Notes: a model not told the origin generated them from the letters alone. DNA of 17,655 bases from Microcaldota archaeon (GCA_021813025.1 JAKAME010000028.1:1-17655); one strand, 5' to 3'. Counted from the stretch's first letter, positions 6,908 to 14,789 are shown. Numbers and translations: made by a program.

Positions 6908-8886
6908 TACACTCCGCCGAGCCCGCCCTTCGGCCTGTGCCTGAAAAGCAGCCATGCAGCCAGGGCCACGACTGCAATAGCCCCGATGGCCAGGCCGAGC
7001 CAGCCGTACGCGCTGTTGCGCGTCATGGCGCGCGCGTCGTTGAGCCTGGCAGATTCCATCACCTGCAGGGCCATCTGTTTCGCCTCGCCCGGCTGTCCCG
7101 GCAGCAGGGACCGGGCCTGCTCCAGCTGCGCCTGCAGCGGGGCGGCGTCTATGCCGGCAGCCTGCCATGCCAGCAGGCTCGAATTCACCTGCGCCCATGC
7201 CTGCGTCAGGGTGGCGCTGGCGTTGAGGACCTGCGCCTCCATGTCCGCCGTCTGGTTGAGCTGCAGCTCAAGCTGGTCGAGGCGCGCGCCCGCGCCGGCC
7301 AGCGTGAGCTTCGCGTCGTCATATGCTCCCACGCGGGCCAGCTGGCGGCCCGAATCTATGAGCGTGGCGTAAGGGTCCATGGAAACATTCAGCCCGGCCG
7401 CCTGCGCCTCCAGCTGCAGCAGGGCGAGGCGGGCGGACAGGTTGGCGGCCTGGCTCTCCATCTCCGCCTGCATGCTGCTCGCGAGCGGCACTGCCGCCTC
7501 CCCGTGCGAGCTGCGCCATGCGTTGATGCGCTCAATCAGCGCAGCCATGTCGGTCTGCAGGGCCAGAACCAAGTCTGCGCTGCCGGTGTAGTCGTTCGCG
7601 TTGAGCCTGTCCTGCGCGGTCTGGATGCGGTTGAGCACCACGGTGCGCCTGTAATCAGTTTCGTTGTCCACTTGGAGGTTTCGGTAAGGCTCGAACATCC
7701 CCCACAAATTGTCTATGCGGGTCTGCAGCCCCACGCGCATGGCCTGCGCCTGCTGCAGGCCCACCGCATCCAGCTCGGCGCGCGCTGCCGCGATGCGGCT
7801 GGAAGCCTCAAGATACTGGCCGTTCTGCGCGAGGGCCTGCGCCTGCGCCAGCGCCTGCGGCACGCCGAACGGCGCGTGGCTGATGCCAAGCTTGTCCATC
7901 ACGTCCAGCACCGCCTGCTGCGCGGCGGCCGAGCGGTTGAGGGCGTCCAAATCGGCCAGGACCTGCGGCGCGCCCGCCGACCAGTCCATGGAATAAACGC
8001 GGACGCTCTTGTTCGCGCCGTCCAGCACGTAGAGCGTGTTCCCGCTGGCGCGCACGCTAATCGGCACGAGGTCGGGCAGCCCGCCCGTGCTGGCATTGAG
8101 CGAGCCCAGGAGGTATCCGTCGCTGTTGAAGACCGCCACCCGGCGGTTGTCCGTGTCCGCCACGTAGACCCTGCCCCCCTCGGCTGCCACTGATGAAGGG
8201 TTGGATAGCATGACTCCCCCCCTGCCCGTGCCCAACGTGTCAAGATAGTTCCAGGCCCTGTCATAGGCCTGCACCCGGTTGTTGCCGCCATCCGCGATGT
8301 AGAAATGGCCGTCGTCCGCGGCCAGGTCCTGCGGATTATTCAGGCTCGCGTCGCCAAGGCCGTTGCCGAAAAGCGTTGCCATGATGCGCCCTGTCTGCAG
8401 GTTGTATCCCAGCACCTGGTCGCGCGCCCGGTCCACCACCCACAGGCTCTGGTTCTCCACCAGCACCGCCACAGGCTGGCGCTGGTCGCTGAGGGCCGGC
8501 CCGACGTCGATGAAATTGGTGCTGCCTATGCGCGCAACCACCTGCCTCTGCTCCGGGTCGGCTATGTAGACTATTCCGCCGCTTATGAAAATGTTGGCCG
8601 GAGTGGAGAGTATGCTGCCTGCTCCGGACGGGATGCGGTCCACTGCCTTGTCCGACGACAGGTCGAGGACCCATACGGCGCTGGCCCCCCTGTCGGACAC
8701 ATAGAGCATGCCGCCGTCCACGTATATCGCGCTTGGCTCCATGAACGTGGTGTTCTGCCCGCCGTATCCGCCGGACATGTTGAGCGTCCGCTGATAGGTG
8801 AACGCGCCGTCCGCCCAGAGGGCGGATGCAAGAAGGGCGGCTGCCAGCAGGAACGCCTGCCACCTGAAGCGCTGCGTTGGGCTCAT
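6907..8886 (-). CDS. Secreted NHL-like six-blade beta-propeller protein with helical repeats and C-terminal membrane anchor
   Basis: This 659-residue protein begins with a Sec signal peptide (FLLAAALLASALWA, cleavage likely near residue 26). Residues about 30-305 form a propeller with six similar strands: YVSDRGASAVWVLD, YIADPEQRQVVAR, WVVDRARDQVLGY, YIADGGNNRVQAYD, YVADTDNRRVAVF and YVLDGANKSVRVY. Residues about 306-620 are helical, with four loosely repeated hairpins (near 354, 427, 516 and 594) of the form G-x-Y-x-x-A-x-x-x-L. A single membrane segment at about 627-648, followed by LFRHRPK, leaves nearly all the protein outside. NHL propellers bind proteins, nucleic acids or ligands, and no catalytic residues are evident. 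The open frame extends to 9312, but I chose 8886 because the signal peptide follows it and AGAGGT lies 6 nt upstream. The two-TM protein is its operon partner. Confidence 0.85.
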   Translation of the reverse strand: MSPTQRFRWQAFLLAAALLASALWADGAFTYQRTLNMSGGYGGQNTTFMEPSAIYVDGGMLYVSDRGASAVWVLDLSSDKAVDRIPSGAGSILSTPANIFISGGIVYIADPEQRQVVARIGSTNFIDVGPALSDQRQPVAVLVENQSLWVVDRARDQVLGYNLQTGRIMATLFGNGLGDASLNNPQDLAADDGHFYIADGGNNRVQAYDRAWNYLDTLGTGRGGVMLSNPSSVAAEGGRVYVADTDNRRVAVFNSDGYLLGSLNASTGGLPDLVPISVRASGNTLYVLDGANKSVRVYSMDWSAGAPQVLADLDALNRSAAAQQAVLDVMDKLGISHAPFGVPQALAQAQALAQNGQYLEASSRIAAARAELDAVGLQQAQAMRVGLQTRIDNLWGMFEPYRNLQVDNETDYRRTVVLNRIQTAQDRLNANDYTGSADLVLALQTDMAALIERINAWRSSHGEAAVPLASSMQAEMESQAANLSARLALLQLEAQAAGLNVSMDPYATLIDSGRQLARVGAYDDAKLTLAGAGARLDQLELQLNQTADMEAQVLNASATLTQAWAQVNSSLLAWQAAGIDAAPLQAQLEQARSLLPGQPGEAKQMALQVMESARLNDARAMTRNSAYGWLGLAIGAIAVVALAAWLLFRHRPKGGLGGV

Positions 8887-8892
8887 GCAAAG

Positions 8893-8928
8893 ACCTCTGC
8901 ACCAAGGGTGGGAGGTATGGAATTTAAA
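8893..8928 (-). promoter_or_regulatory. TATA box (8921-8928) and ribosome binding site (8893-8898) of the propeller operon
   Basis: On the minus strand TTTAAATT at 8921-8928 predicts a transcript start near 8898. AGAGGT at 8893-8898 ends 6 nt before the ATG at 8886. The mRNA would have a leader of only about 12 nt. Confidence 0.55.
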
Positions 8929-8958
8929 CCCAGCCCATTTCGGTTTGCCCACTTTTGT

Positions 8959-8968
8959 CCATCGATGG
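8959..8968. repeat. 10-bp palindrome in the divergent promoter region
   Basis: CCATCGATGG is a perfect palindrome between the two divergent TATA boxes (8921-8928 and 8979-8987). It could be an operator acting on either gene. A 10-bp palindrome can also arise by chance, so the call is weak. Confidence 0.3.
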
Positions 8969-8978
8969 TGGAACAAGG

Positions 8979-8987
8979 TTTTTTTAA
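8979..8987 (+). promoter_or_regulatory. TATA box of the pseudokinase-like gene
   Basis: TTTTTTTAA is centred about 27 bp before the ATG at 9011. This supports a leaderless mRNA and selects 9011 over the upstream in-frame ATG at 8798. Confidence 0.55.
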
Positions 8988-9010
8988 CCTTCAAGCCCCA
9001 ATATGCACAG

Positions 9011-10213
9011 ATGAATGCTAGTCCGAAGGTTAGCCAAGGCCAAAAAGCCCTGCTTCTCGCCACCTTCGGTGCCGCCGTTCTCACCCGAATACAGGCGGCG
9101 CAGAATGCCAAATACGAGCCCCGCAATTCGCAGCCAAGCCAAGTAAATTCTTTCCAGCCCGGCTCCCTTCCCCAGCCCCCCCCAATCCCGCACCCATCCG
9201 GCTCTTTCGGCGGCAGCCGCAAGCCTGCCTCTGGCAGCCAAGTGGCCGGGAGCCGCCCCCCAATCCACTCCCTCGTTTCGCTTGAGCAGGGCGAGCCGCG
9301 AATCCTCGGCACGCCCGAGGTTGCGCTGCCAGAGGAAACAAAGCAATTCTTGCAGATGGTGCGCGTGCACGAGCGCCGCCCGCAGCTGCGCTACGGCGCC
9401 CACCGCCTCGACCTCTCGCGCCTGCCTCACGGGCAGCTCTCGCTGCTGCTCGAATCCCTTGAGCAGCTCTTCTCTGTTCCGGCGGTGCGCGAGCTGTTCT
9501 GCAGGCCCATGGGCGGCCTTGTCTACGACCCGCCTGAGCGGAAGATGCGCTCCTCCATCAGCCGCGCGCTCCACACGGGGTCAGGAGAGATTTCTCCTGT
9601 CTGTGATGGCGCCCTCTCAGATGTTTCCTCCAGCGCCCTCTCCCGCGCCTCAGGCGGCGCACTCACACATTCCTCATTCTCCCGCCGCCGCTCCGCCCGC
9701 TCGCGCGCCTACCTCGCGGTCGCGCTTGAGGACGGCCATCTGCTCTATGGCGCGCACGCGGGACGCCTCTCATGGGGCACCCTCGACCACCCATCCCTCA
9801 TGCGCAGCCTGCGCTCCCTTGTGCGCAAGCTATCGCGCCTTCACTCTTCAGGCTTGGAGGCGGGCGACACCTCGTGCCGCAACCTGCTGCTCACCAACGA
9901 CGGCGAAGTCCTGCTGATTTCCGCCGGACACCTCTCCAACCTTGACAGGCGCTCGCACGGCATCCCGGAAGTGCTCGTGCTCCTCGCCCAGTTCGCGCGC
10001 GATTTGGATGCAAACGATTTGCACTCACTTCTCTCCGCCTACCTCGAAGGTGAGGGCGCGCGCTCCCGCGCAGAGGCCTATTTGCGCCACCACCACTCCT
10101 CCTCGCGGCGCACGCGCGGCAAGCCCTACTCCCCGCACATAGGGGTGGAGGAGAGGCTCATCGCGCGCGTCGAGGACTTGGCAGACCCCATTCCCTATTC
10201 TGCCCAAGCCTGA
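9011..10213 (+). CDS. Protein-kinase-fold protein, probable pseudokinase
   Basis: This 400-residue protein has a Pro/Ser/Gly-rich N-terminal part (about 30-95) after a short hydrophobic stretch (ALLLATFGAAVL, about 13-24). Its C-terminal half resembles the kinase C-lobe of the Bud32/RIO/APH type: LVRKLSRLHSSGLEAGDTSC, then RNLLLTNDGEVLLISAG at 290-306. This aligns with the usual H-x-D...N and D-F-G loops. The catalytic Asp286 and Asn291 are kept, but the metal-binding DFG is replaced by SAG at 304-306. No clear glycine loop is visible, and the region between about 185 and 230 is low-complexity Ser/Arg-rich. It may therefore bind a nucleotide or a partner without phosphorylating it. The assignment rests on motif spacing only. 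It is divergent from the surface operon and converges with rad50, with 21 nt between stops. Confidence 0.6.
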   Translation: MNASPKVSQGQKALLLATFGAAVLTRIQAAQNAKYEPRNSQPSQVNSFQPGSLPQPPPIPHPSGSFGGSRKPASGSQVAGSRPPIHSLVSLEQGEPRILGTPEVALPEETKQFLQMVRVHERRPQLRYGAHRLDLSRLPHGQLSLLLESLEQLFSVPAVRELFCRPMGGLVYDPPERKMRSSISRALHTGSGEISPVCDGALSDVSSSALSRASGGALTHSSFSRRRSARSRAYLAVALEDGHLLYGAHAGRLSWGTLDHPSLMRSLRSLVRKLSRLHSSGLEAGDTSCRNLLLTNDGEVLLISAGHLSNLDRRSHGIPEVLVLLAQFARDLDANDLHSLLSAYLEGEGARSRAEAYLRHHHSSSRRTRGKPYSPHIGVEERLIARVEDLADPIPYSAQA

Positions 10214-10234
10214 TTCGCAGTTCTAATTATTTTC
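10214..10234. terminator. Short AT-rich spacer between convergent genes
   Basis: Only 21 bases separate the two stop codons. The stretch 10219-10238 is T-rich on the + strand (CTAATTATTTTCC), so the + strand transcript probably ends just inside the 3' end of rad50. No hairpin is visible. Confidence 0.35.
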
Positions 10235-12580
10235 CTATTTCTCCTCCCCTTCCACTTCAACCTGCGTATCTTCTCCCTTCAATTTGTCGCGCGAAAAGCG
10301 GATTACCCTTCCCGGCGTGCTTTCCACCAGCTGCTGCTCGTGCGTAATCACAATCACCTGCGGGATTATCTGCGGAATGCGCTCTGCCAGAGCCACTCCC
10401 AATGACTGCACAGCCCGCGAATCAAGGTTGTGCGTGGGCTCGTCCAGAATAAGCCAGCCAAGCTGCGGGGTGAGCAGTACCGAGAGAGCCACGCGCAGGG
10501 CCAAACCCAAGCACGCCCTCTCCCCTCCGGATGCGTGCGCCTCCAGCGACTTCCACTCCCCCTGCTGTATTTCCACCGCATAATCTTTTTCAGTCGCGGT
10601 CAGCCGCACCCTGCTCCAGTCCCCGTAAGGATAGAGAAGCGGCCAGAGGCGCGCCAGCGCGCTGTTGAGGTCGCACAGCAGCCTCTCGCGCAGCGCCGTC
10701 TGGGTGGAGGCCAGCACCGCGCGGAAAGCGGCCAGCTCGTCCATCTCTTTTCTTGCCGCCGCAGCCTCGGCGCGCCTGCGCTCCAGCTCATTCACAACCT
10801 TCTGCTGCATTTGCACAAGCTGCTCGTCCTGCGCGGCCATTTTCTCAAGCCCGCGCATTGCCTCAGACAGGCGCGCCTGCCTCCCGCCCATTTCCTCCCT
10901 CTTTTCCTTGAGCGAAATGTAAGCCGCTTCGTCGAAGGCAAGCGAGGAGAGTGTTTGCTCCAAATCAGCGCGCTCTTTTTGCGAGGCTTCCAGCTGGCTT
11001 TTCCATTGCGCAGCCTGCCTCGCCTGCTCCAAGCGCCGGCGGACCTGCCCTTCTTCCTCCACAAGCTTTCCCGCCTTCTGCCGAGCAGCAGTCACCTGCG
11101 CCGCCATCTCCTGCGCACCCTTCTTGTTTTCTTCAAGCTCTTTTTGCAGCCTGCCAGCATCAATTGGCGGGCCAAGCGCATTTATCTGCGCCTGCAGCCT
11201 GCCTGCCTCTGCATCAATGCCTGCCAGCTTCTCAGCATTTTTGCGGCCTTCTGCCACCCGCCTGCCGTTCTCAGCAATTTTCTTCTCCAGCTCGCGCATG
11301 CGCGCGCCCTTCTCCCCCTCCAGCGCCTGGCGGTGGTTTTCATCAAGCGGAGTGCGGCACACAGGGCACTCGGCAGCTTCCCCTTGCGCGCGAATCGCCA
11401 GCGTCTTGAGCACGATATTCAGGTCTGCGCGCTCTTTTTCCATGGCGGCAGCGTCTGCGAGAAGCGCCTGCAGGGAAGCCTGTGCATTTGCCAGCTCTTT
11501 TCTAACTGCCTCAAGTGTCTGTCCTGCAAGCAGCTGCGCCTCCTTCTCTGCAAGCCCCTGCGCGCGCTGCGAGCGCGCCCGCTCGCTCTTTAGCTTCTCT
11601 TCAAGCGCGCCGGACTTTCTGCTTGCCTCCCCCTGTTTTTCCTGCGCCAGCTTAAGCCCTGCCTCCGTCGCAGCCAGCTCTTTTTGCAGTTCGGCAAGTT
11701 TCGCCTCAGCCTCCTCTGTTTTCGCAAGCTGCGGCAGGCCTGCAAGCATTTTTTCAAGCGCAGAGACGGAGCCTGCCGCCTTCTGCGCGCGCATCTGCAG
11801 GCTTTCGCGCTCTTTTCTTGTTTTCTCAATTTTCTCCCATTGCGCCGAGAGTTCGAGGGATTCCTTTTCCAAGCGCGCGGCTCCCTCTTTTTTCTCCTTC
11901 AGCTCCCCGCGCCTTTTCCCAAGCTGCGCCATTCTCCCATCCAGGCCTTTCCTCTCCTCTTCAAGCTTTTCCGCCGGCGCGCCTGCCTCCAGGCTGGCCG
12001 CCCGCGCCTGCGCCTGGTTGTGCGCCGATGTCGCAGCCGCGCGGGCAGCCTCGAACCTGTCAAGGCCCAGCAGCCTGTCCAGCTCCGCCTTGCGCGAGCC
12101 GGGCGGAAGGGTGAGCCACGAGTCAAGGCGGTTCTGCTCGGAATAAACAGCGCGCGAGAAAAGCTCGTACGGGATTCCAAGCGCGCGCTCTGCCTCCTCA
12201 GTTACGGCGCGCGGCCCTTTCTGCACAATCTGCCCGTCGCGATAAAGCCAAGCCTGTCCCTCATCCAGCTCGCGCCTCACTTTGTAGGAATGGATGGCCG
12301 CCCGCCCATCCGCCCGGCCTTGCGGCCCATCCAATTCATCGTCCCATTCCACTTCCACCGCAACAGTCTGTCCTGGATGGCGGAAGTTTCCCACCTCCTC
12401 AATTTTCGCCTCCCGCCTTCCCAGTTTGGGGTATGTCCCATAGAGGGCAAAGCACAGCGCATCCATAAGCGATGACTTGCCTGAGCCCATGGGGCCGACA
12501 AGAAGATTGGCGCCGCGGCTGAGGGGTATGCGGGTGTGCTTGTGTGAGCGCCAATTCGAGAGCGTGATGGAGCGCAGCAT
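10235..12580 (-). CDS. rad50: Rad50 DNA double-strand-break repair ATPase
   Basis: This 781-residue SMC-like ATPase normally works with the Mre11 nuclease to hold and process broken DNA ends. The N-terminal half of the ATPase has NLLVGPMGSGKSS (Walker A, 29-37) and the Q-loop YSEQNRLDSW. Two long coiled-coil arms rich in Glu, Lys, Ala and Gln flank a zinc hook, AAECPVCRTPLDENH, with Cys405 and Cys408, which dimerises through one zinc ion. The C-terminal half has the signature SGGERACLGLALRVALS from 684 and Walker B, LGWLILDEPTHNLDS, with Glu714. It ends in an acidic tail. The length is a little short of typical archaeal Rad50 because of shorter arms. I chose 12580 over 12685 because a TATA box is centred 27 bp upstream and the family starts right at the first strand (MLRSITLSNWRSH). 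No mre11, herA or nurA lies beside it in this window, which is unusual for archaea. Confidence 0.93.
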   Translation of the reverse strand: MLRSITLSNWRSHKHTRIPLSRGANLLVGPMGSGKSSLMDALCFALYGTYPKLGRREAKIEEVGNFRHPGQTVAVEVEWDDELDGPQGRADGRAAIHSYKVRRELDEGQAWLYRDGQIVQKGPRAVTEEAERALGIPYELFSRAVYSEQNRLDSWLTLPPGSRKAELDRLLGLDRFEAARAAATSAHNQAQARAASLEAGAPAEKLEEERKGLDGRMAQLGKRRGELKEKKEGAARLEKESLELSAQWEKIEKTRKERESLQMRAQKAAGSVSALEKMLAGLPQLAKTEEAEAKLAELQKELAATEAGLKLAQEKQGEASRKSGALEEKLKSERARSQRAQGLAEKEAQLLAGQTLEAVRKELANAQASLQALLADAAAMEKERADLNIVLKTLAIRAQGEAAECPVCRTPLDENHRQALEGEKGARMRELEKKIAENGRRVAEGRKNAEKLAGIDAEAGRLQAQINALGPPIDAGRLQKELEENKKGAQEMAAQVTAARQKAGKLVEEEGQVRRRLEQARQAAQWKSQLEASQKERADLEQTLSSLAFDEAAYISLKEKREEMGGRQARLSEAMRGLEKMAAQDEQLVQMQQKVVNELERRRAEAAAARKEMDELAAFRAVLASTQTALRERLLCDLNSALARLWPLLYPYGDWSRVRLTATEKDYAVEIQQGEWKSLEAHASGGERACLGLALRVALSVLLTPQLGWLILDEPTHNLDSRAVQSLGVALAERIPQIIPQVIVITHEQQLVESTPGRVIRFSRDKLKGEDTQVEVEGEEK

Positions 12581-12602
12581 CGCCGCCTTTTGGCGTCCCA
12601 AA

Positions 12603-12611
12603 CTATATATT
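12603..12611 (-). promoter_or_regulatory. TATA box of rad50
   Basis: On the minus strand AATATATAG is a strong archaeal TATA box centred 27 bp upstream of the ATG at 12580, consistent with a leaderless mRNA. Confidence 0.65.
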
Positions 12612-12652
12612 GGAGAGCGGAGCTTAGGGGCTTGGGGTGCAGGACCGGAAAG

Positions 12653-12660
12653 TTTATAAT
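12653..12660 (+). promoter_or_regulatory. TATA box of the unknown gene divergent from rad50
   Basis: TTTATAAT is centred about 29 bp upstream of the ATG at 12686. It is separate from the rad50 TATA box, so the divergent genes have individual core promoters about 50 bp apart. Confidence 0.6.
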
Positions 12661-12685
12661 CAATAAAAACCATAAGCTGACACAT

Positions 12686-13255
12686 ATGGGCTTAAAGCAT
12701 ATCAGATTAGGGCCAGACATAGCCGAAATCGTGAAGGCGCAGCATATACAGGCCTGCCTCTACAACGACCTGAACGGCAAGGGCCGAACATACAAAAACG
12801 GCAACGTCCTGTCCGAGCGCTCATTCTTGCTGCGCGCCGAGCGCAGCACAGTAGCCAAGCGCATCGAATATCTCAACCCACTGGTGAGCAAGAACAGCAT
12901 TGAGACGCTGTACTGGAAGGCCCCCAAGGGCGTCTGCCTTGGCTGGCCGCTCAGCGTCAGCAGCCGTACTGGGGACATACCCGACATGAGATTCGGGCGG
13001 GTGCAGAAAATCGTCGACCTCACACGCGAGACCATGGACTGCATCTCGGTCAAAAGCAACGACCCGACCCGCATCAAGCTTGAAATATCGCAATACAACT
13101 TGCGGCTTGACCACGAAGCGGCTGATTTGAAGCGGCTGAAGGCGATTGTCAAAGAATGGCATGCGCAGGATGGGGTTACCATCATATTCTCCAGCGAGCA
13201 CGAATCCACGCTCGTGTTCTGCACGCCCCGCACGAAACATTATATGAAGGAATAA
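12686..13255 (+). CDS. Hypothetical protein, unrecognised family
   Basis: This 189-residue, probably soluble protein has no signal peptide or membrane segment. It looks alpha/beta, with a helical N-terminus (PDIAEIVKAQHIQACLY), a central strand-rich part, a helical stretch (LRLDHEAADLKRLKAIVKEW, about 146-165), and a terminal strand pair (GVTIIFSSEHESTLVFC). No motif points to a known family. The base composition is slightly less GC-rich than rad50. It is transcribed divergently from rad50, so a link to DNA metabolism is possible but rests on position only. I chose 12686 because a TATA box precedes it by about 29 bp. The longer frame from 12590 would translate through both promoters. Confidence 0.7.
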   Translation: MGLKHIRLGPDIAEIVKAQHIQACLYNDLNGKGRTYKNGNVLSERSFLLRAERSTVAKRIEYLNPLVSKNSIETLYWKAPKGVCLGWPLSVSSRTGDIPDMRFGRVQKIVDLTRETMDCISVKSNDPTRIKLEISQYNLRLDHEAADLKRLKAIVKEWHAQDGVTIIFSSEHESTLVFCTPRTKHYMKE

Positions 13256-13294
13256 ACCGCGCCGCTCTCTTCCGCCCGCCAAGCGCTTCTTTTC

Positions 13295-14737
13295 CTATCC
13301 CACGTCGCTGTCCCCGGCCGGGCTGCGAGACAGGCCCAAGTCAGACATCGCAGCCCGATAGGGCGTGCCGTAGCGCTTGGAAATCTGCTCCTCGATGGGC
13401 TTGCCCCTCTCAATGGCCGCCTGCAGGTGCTTTTCCTCGATGCGCGCAACCCCTTCGCTCACCGCCAAATCCCCTGCAGTCTTGATTATTCCAGACAGGG
13501 TGCGCAGGCGCAGGGTGAGGCCGGTCACCTGGTCTATCGAGCGCGCCCGCACCCTTGCCTCGCGCACAAGCGCCTCCACAGCCGCGCGGCTCAGGTGCGG
13601 AATGCGGCCGTCGCGCCTCACTTCCTGCGCGCAGAAGCGCGCCAGCGCAAGGCGGTTCTCCAGCGTGTCCGGCATGCAGGAATTGACCAGCAGCTCATAG
13701 CCATTTCCGCCTATGCGGGAGCGCAGGGGCGGCAGTATGCGCCTCACATCTGTAGTATTAACTGCGGCCACAAGTATGAAATCGCAGGGCACCGCATCCA
13801 CGCGCACGGATGCGCCTGTTGATGACGCGTTTCTTCCAGTGATTGGGAACTTCTTTTCCTGCATTGCGGAGAGCAGGTGGCGCTGCAGCCTTCCAAGAGA
13901 AATCAATTCATCAACAAACAGCACTCCCTCGTGCGCCTCATGCACCGCTCCCGCAACCACCCGGCTATATGGCGGCGTGCCGATTTGCGCATGCCCTCCA
14001 TACGGGTCATGGCGCACGTCTCCCAGCAGTTCTGTTTCCGATGCGCCCGTGGCCTGCACAAACACGGCGCGCTCAAGCGGCAGCAGCACATTGCGCGGCA
14101 GGGCCTGCGGCTCGCTTCTCTGCATCTTGGCCATGTCCTTGCTGTCAAGCGCGCGTATGAGCTGGCCGTCGGTGCGCTCGAACACCACCAAATCCTCCTT
14201 CCCGTCCATCACTCTGGTGGTGGAAACCGCGTCCTCTCTCTCTGGCTCGTCCTGCCCTCCCACCAAATCGTCGAACGGCCCGCCGCTGGGCCTGAACTTC
14301 TGCCCGCCGCATGCAGGGCAATTTGCCGCTTCGGCTGAAGAGAACTTGCCGCAGTCGCGGCATCTGAATCCCAAGCGCTCTGCCACGAAGGCGGGCGCCT
14401 GCTCAGGCCTCAGCACAATTCCCGCTCCCGGCGCTCCAAGGGCCTGCCTCTGCTCTGCCACCTGCTCGCGGCTGCGAACTTCCATAAGCGGCCTCTCAGG
14501 CCTTGTGGGGTTGTGAAGCACAGACACTTCCTGCCCCGGGCGCTGGAGCAGGCTGGAGATTGCCTGCGCAATCATGGACTTGCCCGTGCCCGGAGGGCCG
14601 ACAAGCAGCAAATGCCTTCGCTGCTTGGCAATAAGCCTCGCAAGGCGCACCGCCTCCTCCTGGCCAATCACCTGGTCAAGCAGGGCGGGCGGCACGCTCA
14701 CCTGGGAGGTGTCCTCGAAACCGAATTCCTCGCTCAC
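13295..14737 (-). CDS. LonB-like AAA+ ATPase with zinc ribbon and no protease domain
   Basis: This 480-residue AAA+ ATPase closely resembles the ATPase part of archaeal LonB: VSVPPALLDQVIGQEEAV, Walker A LLVGPPGTGKSM (47-54), LLGDVRHDPYGG, Walker B GVLFVDEL (273-278), LLSAMQEKKFPITGR, sensor 1 LVAAVNTTD (Asn327) and the arginine-finger region PPLRSRI (337-343). Two things differ from LonB. The insertion that holds two membrane helices in LonB is instead soluble and carries a zinc ribbon, CRDC...CPAC (Cys126, 129, 140, 143). The chain also ends after the helical lid (YGTPYRAAMSDLGLS), with no Ser/Lys protease domain. It may be a remodelling or unfolding ATPase. I chose GTG at 14737 because CTTATATTT is centred 25 bp upstream and the product then starts close to the family's first conserved block. 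The ATG at 14773 is the alternative. Confidence 0.85.
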   Translation of the reverse strand: MSEEFGFEDTSQVSVPPALLDQVIGQEEAVRLARLIAKQRRHLLLVGPPGTGKSMIAQAISSLLQRPGQEVSVLHNPTRPERPLMEVRSREQVAEQRQALGAPGAGIVLRPEQAPAFVAERLGFRCRDCGKFSSAEAANCPACGGQKFRPSGGPFDDLVGGQDEPEREDAVSTTRVMDGKEDLVVFERTDGQLIRALDSKDMAKMQRSEPQALPRNVLLPLERAVFVQATGASETELLGDVRHDPYGGHAQIGTPPYSRVVAGAVHEAHEGVLFVDELISLGRLQRHLLSAMQEKKFPITGRNASSTGASVRVDAVPCDFILVAAVNTTDVRRILPPLRSRIGGNGYELLVNSCMPDTLENRLALARFCAQEVRRDGRIPHLSRAAVEALVREARVRARSIDQVTGLTLRLRTLSGIIKTAGDLAVSEGVARIEEKHLQAAIERGKPIEEQISKRYGTPYRAAMSDLGLSRSPAGDSDVG

Positions 14738-14757
14738 GCAACTTTTTCGCAGAGAGG

Positions 14758-14766
14758 AAATATAAG
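14758..14766 (-). promoter_or_regulatory. TATA box of the LonB-like ATPase gene
   Basis: On the minus strand CTTATATTT lies between the tRNA-Phe terminator and the GTG at 14737, centred 25 bp upstream of it. If functional, it makes the in-frame ATG at 14773 part of the promoter. Confidence 0.6.
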
Positions 14767-14776
14767 ACGACATGCC

Positions 14777-14784
14777 AAAAAAAA
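14777..14784 (-). terminator. U8 terminator of tRNA-Phe
   Basis: Eight consecutive T on the minus strand begin 5 nt after the tRNA 3' end (discriminator A at 14790). A T-run directly after a tRNA is a standard archaeal termination signal. Confidence 0.65.
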
Positions 14785-14789
14785 GCCAA

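Noticed and set aside
6937..8193. Long + strand open frame (418 codons) opposite the propeller gene
   Set aside because: It is the antisense shadow of a GC-rich gene with clear signal peptide and propeller repeats. It has no domain pattern and no promoter.
8798..9010. N-terminal extension of the pseudokinase-like frame
   Set aside because: It runs antisense through the propeller gene's signal peptide and the promoter region; the TATA box points to 9011.
8887..9312. N-terminal extension of the propeller frame up to 9312
   Set aside because: It would cover both divergent promoters and the start of the pseudokinase gene, and would bury the signal peptide inside the protein.
11124..12146. Ser/Ala/Phe-rich + strand frame opposite rad50
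   Set aside because: Its composition is the complement of a Glu/Lys/Ala-rich coiled coil, and no plausible start signal precedes it.
13295..14737. Annotation as Lon protease
   Set aside because: The frame ends after the AAA+ lid and no Ser/Lys protease domain is present, so a protease call would be wrong.
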